Source: Platanthera guangdongensis | Lineage: Eukaryota > Streptophyta > Magnoliopsida > Asparagales > Orchidaceae | Length of the DNA: 64,000 nt | Direction of reading: 5' to 3' | Assembly: GCA_039583875.1 (NCBI GenBank) | Contig: CM077151.1 | Coordinates: 119,637,519 to 119,701,518, forward strand | Shown here: piece after piece, positions 1 through 11,837 of the stretch | Layout: every line of letters starts with the position of its first letter | Position numbering within the stretch: position 1 is the first letter of the stretch | Notes under the pieces: model-generated | The model's database searches: none | The model's input: the letters and a program-made list of their open reading frames with translations, nothing else | Told to the model about the DNA's origin: nothing | Program-made: the position numbers and the translations under genes

Positions 1-904
1 TTGCAATAAAAGAGAGTTACTTACATGAAAAGATAAAGAGAGCTAAAAGAGCGATTATACTGAAGCTTAGTAATGATGAGAGGAAAATGCACTCGATCAG
101 AAATCACCTCGGCAAGAGTGCTTAGAAAAATACGATAAATAAACCTAAGCTAATTAGGGTAAAGGTCCTTGACCGTGGAGGTTCCACAAATATTGACACG
201 CTTCTCTCGAAGGCCGTGCCTAACTGAGTTTAGGAAGGTCCGACCGACTTTTGCCTAAATCGGAGGCCTAAAACTCGCTTTACGCGGTGAACCCCACTAT
301 TGGATTTTACTCCAATCCGGGAGATTTGAACGTCTGCATCTCTCGAGGGGTGCGAACAACTCCCTTTACTCTTGAGTGCTCATTTCAAACTTTCGGCCTC
401 TCGGCTAGCCCAGAATGAAAGCAAAGGTGGAGAGTATATAACGATGATATACCTCTAACCCGTGATAAATCAAGAGTAATTCAAGGCTAAACCCTAAAAA
501 GAAAAGGTAAGATTCAAAGCATCATAACCTAATCACTCGAACCTCGGATCATCAAGATCGAGTACATGGAGGATTAGTTAATCATGGTGAGGTGGAAGAG
601 GGGGGATGAGTAGAAGAAAATAATGAAAACAAAGTAGAAACGAAAAAGAAAACAACACTTCTTTATTAATGGAAACAGGGATCTTACAACTTGAAAACCA
701 GAGATTACAAGTGCATGGAAAGTAAACTACACTATCATTAACATTATACTACAGAAAGAAGCTAGGAGTTAATACAGGAAAAGCATTAAGCTAGAGATAA
801 GAAGAGCTAAAAATGAAGAGACATGCTTGAAAAGTTCAAAAATACAAAGGACAGAACCTCCCCTCTCAATCCAAAAGGTGTCCTGAACCCTTGGAGATGG
901 GCTC

Positions 905-912
905 TATTTATA
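905..912 (-). promoter_or_regulatory. Putative LTR TATA box
   Basis: On the minus strand this reads TATAAATA followed by GAGCCC. The equivalent site in the A LTR (15588) has the same TATAAAT and GAGCCC context. It lies just downstream, in element sense, of the GGGCGTG dyad array, so it probably marks the U3/R transition. Confidence 0.6.
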
Positions 913-934
913 GATTTTTTTCGGGTTGGGTCAC

Positions 935-1425
935 GCCCCCCTGTCACGCCCGGGTCGGGCGTGACCCTGGGGCGTGACACATTCGGTGCGACGTTTTTGG
1001 GCTGGAATTTAATTCTGGCGAAGTAGCTGAAGTACACGCCCAAATGTCACGCCCTGGTAGGGCGTGTACCTGGGGCGTGTTCTTTGCGGTGTGACTTTGT
1101 TGAGCTGGGATTGAATGCTGGATGTGACAGGCGTGGTTGCTGAAGTACACGTCCATATATCACGCCCGGGGCGAGTGTGACCCGGGGGCGTGACACCTTT
1201 GGGTGCGATGGTGGAGCGGGAAAAACGAGCGTGTTGCGGCGATTCCTCGAAACCTGGGGACACGCCTCTGGAACACGCCCGTGTCGGATGTAACACGGGC
1301 GTGACAGAGGGAATGTACACTAAGTTTCCACGGAATACAGTTTCAGACCAATTGCTTCATTCCTCTAGGTTACACGCCCTAGGTACACGCCCAGGTAGGG
1401 CGTGACTAGGGGCGGTGTCACAGAA
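935..1425 (-). promoter_or_regulatory. CACGCCC/GGGCGTG dyad array in U3
   Basis: Many copies of CACGCCC and its complement occur here. Several are paired as CACGCCC-N5-GGGCGTG, at 945-963, 1048-1066 and 1386-1404. The array lies immediately upstream of the TATA box in element sense, so it occupies the enhancer position of the LTR. Binding protein unknown. Confidence 0.7.
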
Positions 1426-1584
1426 AAATTCGGCTGAAAGTCGTTAAAACCTGCAAAAAGTAGAAAAACGCATTAGCAACAAAAATATATACAAAGGTGA
1501 ATCAAAATAAGCAATTTACAAGACATGATTTGCTTTGAAACCCTGAAAATACCCTAATAAAATTGACTATAAACCGTATTATCA

Positions 1585-2580
1585 TCCGCCCAGCTCGCGA
1601 GGATCTAGAATGATAGCCAATCTTCACAAGTAGCTGGGGAGCGAGTGTCCACGCTCCTTAGGAGGACTGAAGAAGACGGCTACCCACGCTGCTGGGTAAC
1701 AAGGGCTGAGCGACCTACCGGACTGACGAGGTAGGCCACGCGTGTTGGCGAGGTGAAAGTTGAGGTAGCTGGCTGGCGACCTGGGGGCAGGTCGCCACCT
1801 TTGTTTGGCGGTTTGCACGGTCTGGTATTCTTGAAGAGAGACCCGCAGGAGCGGGCTGAAGAGCCCAATTCCCGCAAAGGACCCGGCTTGTTGCCGACCT
1901 GGGCGGATAGGCAACCAAGTCCGGCAATGATAGGCCTGTGGAGAGAAGCTTGCGGTTAAGCTGAAAAGGAGCGCGGCTTGCAGGGGTGGACTGTAGAAGT
2001 AGTCTGCGGCCCCTACCGACCAAGGGAACAAAACACGGCCTGGGCGGTCAGAATGCTGAGACCACCCAAGCCGTGCGGCCTGAGCGGACAGATAGGCATG
2101 TCCGCACAGCCGAAGAAGCGACCTCCAGGAGGAACCTGGAGCAGGCCGCGACTAGCGAGCTGGCTGCCTTGGGAAGGATCGCTGATTTCGGGGTTAACAA
2201 GTATTATTTTCCAAGTCTTCTTATGCGCTGAGTACCACTTGATTCTTGTCGAAAGGCGTCGTGACCACTCGAAGATACTGGACAATACTCGACAATTTCC
2301 CCTTAGCCGAAATTATTCTAAGTCAAACTCCCTTGATGCGTCGAGTAGCACTCGACTCCAACCTAGTAGTCAATGCACTCGACGCCTGTTACCAGTGCAC
2401 CCCGAGCCTGAGTTAGTTCTCTTCACTCAAAATGCGTGAGAGAGGTCTAGCACGAATTGGGACGTTATAGGATGATCCTTAGATACCAACATAATCTCCA
2501 TCTATTCGAGCACTCGAGCCAAATCCATAGCCATCTATCGAGATTCGGGGCTTGATGCTGGTGACTTCCTTCTTAGAGCA
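1585..2580. other. Unassigned GC-rich block with short inverted repeats
   Basis: No convincing gene or known element was recognised. The 1620-2180 part is GC-rich and full of short dyads, for example CGACCTG-GGGG-CAGGTCG near 1777 and GCGGACA-N8-TGTCCGC near 2085. From 2240 to 2420 there are repeated ACTCGA and CGTCGAG words like those in the B LTR. It may be a piece of another LTR U3, perhaps of the element into which D inserted: the word CTGTGCGGACA occurs here in reverse complement and again near 11418 beyond D. Open frames such as 1978-2439 look like chance frames in GC-rich DNA. Confidence 0.5.
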
Positions 2581-4630
2581 TCTGCCACTGAGTAGTATAT
2601 CATATAGTAGTAGGTCCGGCCAGGGCCCGACGCCATATACCACAGACAGACCGGGTGGTTACACAATGGAAACCATACAACCAATCACAACATCCTACAC
2701 AAAGCATTCTAGTGGAAGCAGTTTAAATAGTTGCAATTAAAAGAACCCAACAACAAGCATGAATGTCCACTAACAAGCCAAGAAGGAATGAAGTACATAC
2801 ACAAGTACTGGCCTTAAGGCCTTACAAATGGTTTACTCATAATACATGTTTTCCATACCACGACACGCAGGCCGGTCATACATGATCAAAAGCAAGTAAA
2901 ACACTCCAATTTAGGCCTTCGAGGGCAGGCTTCGCAACTTGGGCTTTAGCCCGCTATTGACCGCTTGGTCCAGCAGCACCTGCAAGCACAATCCACCGTA
3001 TGGTGGCAAACACAAGCAACGGTCAGCAATGCTGACAAAATTATAACGATCTCACCCCCAACTCGGGGCGGCGATGCTCCTTCCCTGCATTTTATTAGCA
3101 CAACCAAGCAGTAAATAAATACATTGCATCACATGCATTGGCACGTACGGCACACGCCCCGTGCTCTCAGGGCACATTATCGGTGATCACAGTCTAAGTC
3201 TGCCGACTCACCACCGTCCCCTGGACGACAATCTCTCGTGAGCATTTGGTCTTTCTGGCCACTGCCTAAGACCCTCAATCTATGCCAACGGTAAGTGCCA
3301 AGTAACTTTAGGTCTCTTTAACCGAACGACATAGAGCGGGTACGGTTCCGCCTGACCCGTTGCTCACACCGCAACATTAATTTAAAACATATGCGCGGGT
3401 CAAACTTTCCCGAGTCCCAAATCCTTTACACACAACACATAACCCAGTTATGTTCAAATTGGCTCCGAGGCCTCATGTTTGGCAGAACCACGCATCTGAC
3501 CAGTTTTTCGGGTGCACCTTTGGGTTAATCCCCAAGGCTCCCTATTGCAATCTACCACGTAGAAGAAACCGAAAACGAACATTCGCACGGAGTCTTCTCC
3601 GGCCATTTATGCAATGCAACATCACCGATCCAGACCAACATGTCCGGATAGGCTTCACACATCATGCCTATATCCGTTCTCGATTACAGACTCTACACAA
3701 CAGGGACTTTACATATCTACCCGAAGGAACACCTCCAACTCACCGCAAACTCGCGAGAGCGGGCTTCCTATGCAAAATAAGTAGAGCTTCACAAGCTCAA
3801 ATAGAGAATCATTACCCTAGCATTCTTCCTTGACGCAATGGAAAAGTACGCGGATGAAAAGCATCGCAATCTCCTTGCCTTCGTAGATCCGAAGTCGGCT
3901 CGCGATTTGGAGCTCTAAAACTCCACCGAAGACTGGATCTAAGCTTCTTCTTCCTCCTTTGCTCTCCCCTCTCTCTAGGATTTAGATAGAGAACACGGCC
4001 GGAAAATAAGGGTTCTGAAACCCTTCTCTCGGGTATAATCTCTTCGGGATTAACCACAGCCGTCGGATCCCACAAAAAGGGATGCACGGACACGATTCAG
4101 GTCTGACCTGGACAAATAGGGTTAAACACCGCATGGCTCACCAATCCGGAGCAAGACACGTCTGCGGCCAATAAATTGTGTCAGGACATTTAGTCAACAC
4201 CCGCCAAAACCCCAGCGTCAACACACCGTGTCGACTGAGTCAGACACGCCAGAATCAGCCCCGCGCTCGACGATCGTCGAACCAAGATCGTCGGCCGCTG
4301 ACAGATCGTCGAACGGAGATCTATAGCTCGATCGTCGAACGCAACTCTCTGGCCAAATCATCGAACGTGTGGCCTGATCGTCGAACCCACGGCCAGGTCA
4401 TCGAACCCAGAAAGCTGGCCCGATCGTCGACCGTAGCATTTTGACTAGATCGTCGAGCGCTGCTCGACGATCGTCCAACACAGATTTCTGCCTGAACATT
4501 TTTACCAGATCTTCAAACTACCCCGACATGCCCGGGGACACGCCCGTGTCCCAGGCCGTGTACCCCTGCTATATTCCAAATTTGGTACAGATTCATCACC
4601 CGTCGCACTTTTGAGTTTCGGGGCGTTACA
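2581..4630 (-). repeat. Element D 3' LTR
   Basis: Matches 9259-11314 along its length with scattered substitutions. In element sense it begins TGTAACGCCCCG at 4630. The low-coordinate end is imperfect: the other copy ends in a TGTAACACCCCC word (plus strand) that is missing here, and homology becomes clear only around AGTAGTATATC at 2590, so the start is approximate. Confidence 0.85.
4267..4480 (-). promoter_or_regulatory. TCGTCGA array in D LTR (3' copy)
   Basis: About eight copies of TCGTCGA or its complement fall within roughly 215 bp, mostly as GATCGTCGAAC. The block includes the perfect 14-bp palindrome TCGACGATCGTCGA at 4267-4280. A CACGCCC/GGGCGTG-like cluster lies beside it at 4525-4565. 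It sits near the upstream end of the LTR in element sense, so in U3. Confidence 0.75.
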
Positions 4631-4645
4631 GCTCTCCCCCTCTTA
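4631..4645 (-). other. Element D polypurine tract
   Basis: On the minus strand this reads TAAGAGGGGGAGAGC and directly abuts the TGTAACG start of the 3' LTR. It follows the GTGGACGAAATTC word found at this position in Tekay-type elements. It would prime plus-strand DNA synthesis. Confidence 0.8.
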
Positions 4646-4692
4646 AAAGAATTTCGTCCACGAAATTACATAAAGGAAAGATAAGTACAAAA

Positions 4693-5900
4693 TTAAATTG
4701 TACCTGAGCGGAACAACTCCAGATACTCGTCAATCATAGTCTGCTCTCGTTCCCAAGAGAGCTCCTCTCGACCGCAATTGTCCCATCGGACCTTGACCAT
4801 CCTGATCTCTTTATTGCGTAGCCGCTTGACTTCCGAGTCTTCAATCCGCACGGGCTTGACCTTTGTCGTCAACCCACTATCAATCGGCACTTGATCGACC
4901 GCGATCACTTGCGAAGGCTCTTGCACTGCCTTCCGTAGCACTGATATATGAAATACATCATGTAAACCACTAAGCTCCACTGATAGCTTCAACCGATAGG
5001 CTGCTTCACCAACCCGCTCCAGAACCTCAAACGGCCCAAGGTACCTCGGGCTTAGCTTTTTCAAGCGCCGCACCCGCGAGACACCCTTGAATGGCTTGAT
5101 CTTTAAGTACACCCAGTCGCCCACAGCGAACTCCATGTTCCTGTGCTTGGCATTATAGTACTTTGCTTGCTGGTCCTGAGCGATAAGCAATCTCTCCCGA
5201 ATGGTTCGCACCAACGAAGTAGCATCTTCCACCTCTTGAAGCTTTTACAACTTTGACTCACCCGTTTCCAACCAGGACAACGGCGTGCGACACCTTCTAC
5301 CATAAAGGGCCTCGAAGGGCGCCATTTGAATACTCGCCTGGTAGCAATTGTTGTACGCAAATTCCACCAAATAAATATGGTCTTCCCATTGCTTTGCAAA
5401 GTCCAAGACACACGTTCGGAGCATGTCTTCCATAGTTATATTGATCCTCTCGGTCTGCCCATTCATCTGCGGATGGAAGGCTGTGCTAAAACTCAGCTTT
5501 ATTCCCAACATTTGCTTCACAAGCCTCCAATCATTGGACGTGAACCACCCATCTCGGTCACTCACGATGCTGCGGGGCACACGGTGGAGCCGCACTATGT
5601 TGTCCACATATAACTTTGCCAACTTCTCCACCGGATCATCCCTTCTATGCGGAATGAAATGCGACAACTTCGTTAGCCAATCTACGACCACCCAGATGGC
5701 GTCGTTCCCCTTTTGCGACCTAGACAACCCGTGCACAAAGTCCGTAGTGATGTCGTCAAATTTCCACTCCGGAATAGGCAAGGACTTCAGAAATCCTCCC
5801 GGCTTTTGGCACTCCGCCATCACCAAGGCGCAAGTTTGGCACTTTCGCCACGTAGAGCGCTACATCCTTCTTCAAACCCGGCCACCAAACAGTTTCTTAA
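4693..5900 (-). pseudogene. Element D integrase with C-terminal chromodomain-like region
   Basis: Encodes the integrase that would insert the cDNA. In order: a zinc-finger tail with CQTC, a catalytic core with ITTDFVHGL (first Asp), SIVSDRDGWF (second Asp) and FHPQMNGQTERIN (Glu), then a C-terminal part with LGPFEVLERVGEAAYRL and a chromodomain-like stretch ending EYLELFRSG. Breaks: a TAA at 5245-5247 separates the core from the C-terminus in the same frame, and near 5845-5890 two compensating small indels move part of the zinc finger out of frame. It continues from the RNase H upstream in the same frame. Confidence 0.88.
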
Positions 5901-7572
5901 CGTCGCGGTACATCTTTGTGCTCCACGGGTGAGTCGAGTACTTGGTATGGTGCGCCTCGTACAACAAATCCACCCGCAAACTGCCCACGCTTGGGACGCA
6001 AATACGTCCGTCTTTCCAAAGCAATCCGTCCTCCACAACGAATTGGGAATTTGACCCATCCAGAGCCTCTACCATGAACTGCTTCATGTGGTCATCCAAA
6101 TCCAAGGCCTGCCGAATCCGATCAGCCAGATCATATTGAACTTCTGTCCAATTCAAGAGTGCTTCAGCACTTGACTGCTTGTCTACGCAAGAAATCTCCA
6201 ACGCCTCTAACTCTCGAACCAACCGCTCATCATGCACCGATAGCCAATTGTCTTGAGCTAGGGCTCGATGACTCAACGCGTCCGCAACCGCATTGCCCTT
6301 ACCAGGAACGTAGTGGTTCTTGAATGTATAGTCCCCCGGGAACTCCATCCATCTATGCTGCCGCATATTCAGATCTTTTTGATCAAACAAATAATTCATG
6401 CCTTTGTGATTGGTGTAGATATCAATCTTCACACTGTACAAATAATACCTCCACAGCTTCAAGGCAAACATCACGGCCACTAACTCCAAGTCATGGACCG
6501 GATAGTTCCTCTCGTGCACCTTCATCTGTCTCGAGCCATATGCTATAACGCGTCCATGCTGTAATAGCACACAACCCAAACCACTGCCCAAAGCATCGCT
6601 ATAAATCTCATAATCTTTGGTCCCAATCGGCGAACTCAGCACATGCGCCGTGGTCAACCGACATTTCAACTCCTCAAAAGCCCGCGCGCACTCCGGCGTC
6701 CAAACGAACTTCTGCTCCTTCCTTGTCAAAGTTGTGAGAGGTAACACTATCCGCAAGAAGTTCTCTATGAAGTGCCTATAATAGCCGGCAAGCCACAGAA
6801 AGCTTCGGACTTCCGCTACCGTAGAAAGCTCAGGCCACTCCCGTATCGCAATAATCTTCGCCGGATCCACTGCAATACCTTCCCCACTCAATATATGACT
6901 AAGGAACGCCACTGAGGACAACCAAAACTCGCACTTCGAGAACTTGGCATAAAATTGATTCCTCCTTAGCGTCTCCAAAACCAAATGAAGATGCTTGAAG
7001 TGATCTTCCTCACTCTGCGAGTACACCAAAATGTCATCGATGAAGACGATCACAAAATGGTCCAAGTACTCCCTGAAGATCCTGTTCATCAAATCCATGA
7101 ACACTGGCGGCGCATTAGTCAGCCCAAGCGGCATGACCGTAAACTCGTAACGCCCGTATCTCGTAGTGAACGCTGTCTTCGGGATATCAGTCTCCCTTAT
7201 CCTCAGCTGATAATAACCAGACTTGAGATCCAACTTGGAGTACACCGTCAACCCGACCAACTGATCGAAAAGATCATCGATCCTTGGGATCAGGTACTTG
7301 TTCTTTTACGTTAGTTTGTTTAACTCCCGATAATCAATACAGAGTCTCAAGCTCCAGTCCTTCTTCTTAACAAAGAGGACCGGTGCGCTCCAAGGCGAGG
7401 AACGTGAACGCACATACCCTTGCTCCAACAACTCTTGAAGTTGCACCTTCAGCTCCGCCATTTCCTTAGGCGCTAGCCGATACGGAGATCGTGACACAGG
7501 CTTTGCACCTGGCACTAGCTCAATATATCTCCCGTTGAGGCGGGGCTCCAGGAAGATCTGCGGGGAACACAT
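5872..7572 (-). pseudogene. Element D reverse transcriptase and RNase H
   Basis: Reverse transcriptase motifs are [43 protein letters not shown] and the catalytic FIDDILVYS. RNase H follows with an [14 protein letters not shown] segment, [18 protein letters not shown] and a VADALSHRA end. A single TAA at 7306-7308 breaks the frame between the RT N-terminus and its core; the reading frame is the same on both sides. The RNase H motif has SDALGS where family members have SDAS, and IYTNHKG where TDH is usual, both signs of decay. A frameshift near 7540-7570 separates this from the protease linker. Confidence 0.9.
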
Positions 7573-8000
7573 CAGGGTACTCAGCTACCACTGATCTACT
7601 ATCCAACGTAGCCTTTGGCTTTGCAACCTCCACTAGTGTAAAGAACAGTTCTGCACCAGCACAAAGCACCTTCACAACCTGAAGTGTAGACATCAGCGTC
7701 TTGCTCGACCCTTTCAATACCGTAAAAATTCATCTCACGACTAGCTCCCAACTTGACTTCCTTGCGACCGCGATCAATATAGGCTTGCTACTCCGAGAGC
7801 CAGTCCATGCCAAATACCACGTCGAGCTCCCCTAGTGGTAAAAATGACACTTGTAAGTCAAAGTCTTGGTTCCCTGACCACACCTAAGCGCAACAGATTC
7901 TACCCACAAGCATTGAGAACCATTGGACCATAGCTCATCAAATTTGTCTCTTACCATCGAAGGAGGTACTCCGACGCATAATATAATTCCTAAATAAAGG
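7573..8000 (-). pseudogene. Element D protease remnant and linker
   Basis: The minus strand carries DVVFGMDWLSE near 7790-7830, the conserved end of the gypsy aspartic protease (usually ILGMDWL), interrupted by a stop straight after it. The linker at 7520-7717 has [12 protein letters not shown], the usual protease-RT connector. The active-site DSGA region was not recognised and may be lost or decayed. Confidence 0.65.
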
Positions 8001-8130
8001 AATGTGAAGCTTCGTTTACACGAACGGTGCTCTCGCCGGATAAACGAAAATCAGAACAAAGCCTAGCACAAGTAGTTCTAAGCTAACATGCACACGGGTG
8101 ACAAGTATTTAAGGCTAAACTGCTATAACT

Positions 8131-9033
8131 TTAAACCATACCTGTCCTCACGGTGGCGAGCTTTCTCCCGGACTTTAGGCACCCACGGGCATAATGCCCC
8201 GACTCCCCATAGTTGTAACATGTGCCCGGGGTTTGGCCTGTAGATGCCCCCGAAGCACCGAAAGGAGGGACTAGACCCAAAGTCCTAGCCTTCTTATACC
8301 ACCTATGATTTCCAGACTTTGAGGTGTTCGGCATTTTGAATGCCGTTTCCTTTGCACTAAAGTCCTCAACTGCTCCTGACATAGCTTCCTTATCCTTCTG
8401 AGCACCATCCCGACACTCTCGGGCAAAGTGACCTTTCTTTCCACAAGTATGACAAGTGTAAGTAGCTTTGCTAGTCGATGTCGTAGCCCCCTTCTCCAGC
8501 ATTCTGCCGTATGCAGCTCTTATGGGGCTTGCATAGTTCGATACCATGGTTGCTGGCATCGGGTGAGTCTTCCTCAAGTCTGCCTCCAAAGATCTAGCTG
8601 ATTCCACCAAGGCTCGGAATCCCAAGAACTTTGGTCCTAGCAGTAGAACTCGTAACTCGGCGCGCAGGCCATTATAAAATCTATCGACTGTAGCTTGCTC
8701 ATTATCCAACTCGAAGCATGGGTAGCGGCTTATCATAAGAAATGCTTGCAAGTATTCATCAACTGTGTGCGCTTCCTGCATTAAATGCATATTCAGCTGC
8801 TGCCCCGATGGTCCACCAAAATTCATCTCCTCCATCACGCCACCCGACATTGAAGCCACAATAGGGGCACAGGGTTGTACATTTCCTCCATGCTGTGCAC
8901 TCGTCATAGCGAACACCACTTCAACGATCCTTCTTACTATTTCATACGAAGGAGGGGTCTCAAACACCTCACCGAGCGCACTATACTCCTTAGAAATCAG
9001 ACATTCTGGCGGCCCAGCACCGCCTCTGGTCAT
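8131..9033 (-). pseudogene. Element D gag with two zinc knuckles
   Basis: A 300-codon frame encoding the capsid/nucleocapsid. The central part resembles the Retrotrans_gag domain (EAHTVDEYLQAFLMISRYPC, then NGLRAELRVLL). Two CCHC-type knuckles follow: CHTCGKKGHFAREC, intact, and a second in which the expected third-position Cys is Tyr (CYNYGESGHYARGC), so one zinc ligand is lost. Start taken at the ATG complementary to 9031-9033, about 210 bp from the primer binding site. Family gags are often longer, so the N-terminus may be degraded. Confidence 0.8.
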
Positions 9034-9187
9034 CTATAGTTGCACAAAACACCATTAAGCGACCAAATAAAATTGCAAACAGCAATTATAGGAACACCCA
9101 GGTTCCCCAAACACGTGTATTTTCATTCCTGAGTGGACATTCATGGGTTCTTTTGTTGTTATAACGATGACGCACACACATGTGCTC

Positions 9188-9235
9188 ACCACCCCTTAAA
9201 AAGAATTCGTCCACGAATTCATTTTAAGCTTGACC
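9188..9235 (-). repeat. PPT-like copy in the D leader
   Basis: Just inside the primer binding site, the minus strand reads GTGGACGAATTC, TTTTTAAGGGG and TGGTGAGC. This is close to the sequence at the true polypurine tract (4631-4665). It looks like a second, degenerate copy of the PPT region placed in the 5' leader. Confidence 0.5.
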
Positions 9236-9240
9236 GAAAC

Positions 9241-9255
9241 CTCCCTCTGATACCA
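9241..9255 (-). other. Element D primer binding site (initiator Met tRNA type)
   Basis: The minus strand reads TGGTATCAGAGGGAG. The first 11 bases match the TGGTATCAGAG complement of the plant initiator Met tRNA 3' end. It lies 3 bp inside the 5' LTR. Confidence 0.8.
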
Positions 9256-9258
9256 AAT

Positions 9259-11314
9259 TGTAACACCCCCTATCTGTAGTATAGCATATAGCAGTAGGTC
9301 CGGCCGGGGCCCGACGCCATATACTACAGACAGACCGGGTGGTTACTCAATGGAAACCATCCAACCAATCACAACGTCCTACATAGAGCATTCTAGCGGA
9401 AGCAGTTTAAACAGTTGCAATTAAAAGAACCCAGTGACAAGCATGAATGTCCACTAACAAGCCAAGAAGGAATGAAGTACATACACAAGTACTGGCCTTA
9501 AGGCCTTACAAATGGTTTACTCATATTACATGTTTTCCATACCACGGCACGCAGGCTGGTCATACATGATCAAAAGCAAGTAAAACACTCCAATTTAGGC
9601 CTTCGCGGGCCGGCTTCCCAACTTGGGCATTAGCCTGCTATTGACCGCTTGGTCCAGCAGCACCTGCAAGCACAATTCACCGCACGGTGGCAAACACAAG
9701 CAATGGTCATCAATGCTGACCAAATTATAACGATCCCGCCGCCAACTCGGGGCGGCGATGCTCCTTCCCTGCATTTTATTAGCACAACCAAGCAGTAAAT
9801 AAATACATTGCATCACAGGCGTTGGCACGCACGACCACACGCCCTGTGCTCCTAGGGTACATTCTGGGTGATCACAGTCTAAGTCTGCCGACTCACCACC
9901 GTCCCCGGGACGGCAATCTCTCGTGAGCATTTGGTCTTTCTGGCCACTGCCTAAGACCCTCAATCTATGCCAACGGTAAGTGCCAAGTAAATTTAGGTCT
10001 CTTTAACCGAACGACATAGAGCAGGTACGGTTCCGCCTGACCCGTTGCTCACACCGCAACGTTAATTAAAAATATATGCGCGGGTCAAACTTTCCTGAGC
10101 CCCAAATCGTTTACACACAACATATAACCCAGTTATGTTCAAATTGGCTCCCAGACCGACATGTTTGGCAGAACCATGCATCTGCCCAGTTTTTCGGGTG
10201 CACCTTTGGGTTAATCCCCAAGGCTCCCTGTTGCAATCTACCACGTAGAAAAAACCGAAAACGAACATTCGCACGGAGTCTTCTCTGGCCATTTATGCAA
10301 TGCAACATCACCGATCCAGACCAACATGTCCGGATAGGCTTCACACATCATGCCTATATCCGTTCTCGATTACAGACTCTACACAACAGGGACTTTACAT
10401 ATCTACCCGAAGGAACGCCTCCAACTCACCGCAAACTCGCGAGAGCGGGCTTCCTATGCAAAATAAGTAGAGCTTCACATGCTCAAATAGAGAATCGTTA
10501 CCCTAGCGTTCTTCCTTGACGCCATGGAAAAGTACGCGGATGAAAATCACCGCAATCTCCTTGCCTTCGTAGATCCGAAGTCGGCTCGCGATTTGGAGCT
10601 CTAAAACTCCACCGAAGACTGGATCTAAGCTTCTTCTTCTTCCTTTGCTCTCCCCTCTCTCTAGGATTTAGACAGAGAACATGGAAGGAAAATAAGGGTT
10701 CTGAAACCCTTCTCTCGGGTATAATCTCTTCGGGATTAACCACAGCCGTCGGATCCCACAAAAAGGGATGCACGGACACGATTCAGGTCTGACCTGGACA
10801 AATAGGGTTAAACACCGCATGGCTCACCAATCCGGAGCAAGACACGTCCGCGGCCAATAAATTATGTCAGGACATTTTGTCAACACCCGCCAAAACCCCA
10901 GCTTCAACACTCCGCGTCGACCGAGTCAGACACGCCAGAATCAGCCCTGCGCTTGACGATCATCGAACCAAGATCGTCGACCGCTGATACATCATCGAAC
11001 AGAGATCTATAGCTCAATCGTCGAACGCAACTCTCTGTCCAAATCGTCAAACATGCGGCCCGATCGTCGAACCCACGACCCGGTCGTCGAACCCAGAAAG
11101 ATGGACCGATCGTTGACCATAGCATTTTGACCAGATTGTCGAGCGCTGCTCGACGATCGTCGAACCCAGATTTCTACCAGAACATTTTTGCCAGATCTTC
11201 CAACTACCCCGACACGCCCCAACATGCCCGTGTCCCAGGCCGTGTGATCCTGCCAAATTCCAAATTTGGCACAGATTCGTCACCCGTCGCTCTTTTGAGT
11301 TTCGGGGCGTTACA
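9259..11314 (-). repeat. Element D 5' LTR
   Basis: Runs in element sense from TGTAACGCCCCG at 11314 to GGGGGTGTTACA at 9259, giving TG...CA ends and short terminal inverted repeats. It matches 2581-4630 with scattered differences of a few percent by eye. Confidence 0.9.
10950..11165 (-). promoter_or_regulatory. TCGTCGA array in D LTR (5' copy)
   Basis: Second copy of the U3 array. The palindrome TCGACGATCGTCGA is intact at 11150-11163, whereas the copy corresponding to 4267 has become TTGACGATCATCGA. CACGCCC/CATGCCC words follow at 11210-11250. Confidence 0.75.
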
Positions 11315-11750
11315 GAGTTCACCTTCCTTGATTGGCAGTTCAATGTAAACTCATTATTGAATTTTTTGAAGTGAAAGTGGCGGGATGGGCAGCTTGGGCG
11401 GTATATCTGCATGGACTGTGCGGACAGAAGTGGTAGATAGTCAGGTCGGCAAGAGTTTTGTGGTCAGCTTGTTCCTTGGATGTAACCATGCAGATAGGAT
11501 GGTTTTTTGTACAGTTCGTCGGTGTTGGATATTGGATCCACAATAACACTGATTTGAAGAAGGGTCCCATTAAGCTAAGATGAATTGAGTTTGTACTTGA
11601 TACTTTATTTTAGTTATGTACTTGTAGGACTAAATTGCTAAATACATACCCATGTCATGTTACAGTGGTTTAGTAAACAAAGGACTGCACAATGTAATCC
11701 TTCATTATGTAGGCCAATGTGTTGACTCACGTGCAATATCTCTATTGAGG
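11315..11750. other. Unassigned block right of element D
   Basis: No coding region recognised. It starts exactly at the D LTR end. It may be the upstream part of the B 5' LTR, but the paired LTR lies outside the window, so this cannot be tested here. Confidence 0.4.
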
Positions 11751-11837
11751 TGTACTTCTATCTCAAGTGCATAAGAAGGATCAAGGAAGAACAAGGTGTG
11801 GAATTCAGTAGAATAGAAAATTTACCCAAGTAAAATT

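Larger units (their letters stand above)
1..1584 (-). mobile_element. Athila-like LTR, partial at the window edge
   Basis: Read on the minus strand, this block aligns by eye along most of its length with the LTRs of element A (15022-16709 and 24242-25927). Shared blocks are the TGATAATAC start (minus strand from 1584), the GGGCGTG dyads, the TATAAATAGAGCCC promoter and the stretch corresponding to 16100-16330. The LTR would need roughly 100 more bases to reach its CA end, so the left window edge cuts it. It could be a 5' LTR of an element extending left, or a 3' or solo LTR: no clear purine tract lies at 1585 and no primer binding site is visible. No second copy of its own pair is in the window. 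Confidence 0.85.
2581..11314 (-). mobile_element. Element D: Tekay/Del-like Ty3/gypsy chromovirus
   Basis: A minus-strand LTR retrotransposon with two LTRs of about 2.05 kb, an initiator-Met-type primer binding site, a gag with two zinc knuckles, and protease, reverse transcriptase, RNase H, integrase and a C-terminal chromodomain-like segment in the canonical gypsy order. The polypurine tract abuts the 3' LTR. The order and the C-terminal PVRIEDSEVKRLRNKEI-type stretch fit Tekay/Del chromoviruses. Most of pol lies in one reading frame broken by a few stops and small indels, so it is dead but not ancient. The base after the right LTR begins GAGTT, but no matching duplication is evident on the left, where about 14 terminal bases of the LTR are altered. 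Confidence 0.9.

Noticed and set aside
1624..2439. Overlapping 100-150 codon frames on both strands
   Set aside because: GC-rich DNA with few stops; no recognisable motif, and both strands are equally open.
3450..4093. Frames of 93-127 codons on both strands, repeated at 10076-10779
   Set aside because: Both are within the paired LTRs of element D; no domain seen and the strands contradict each other.
11340..11570. Minus-strand 76-codon frame right of element D
   Set aside because: No recognisable domain; too short to support as a host exon without expression or homology data.
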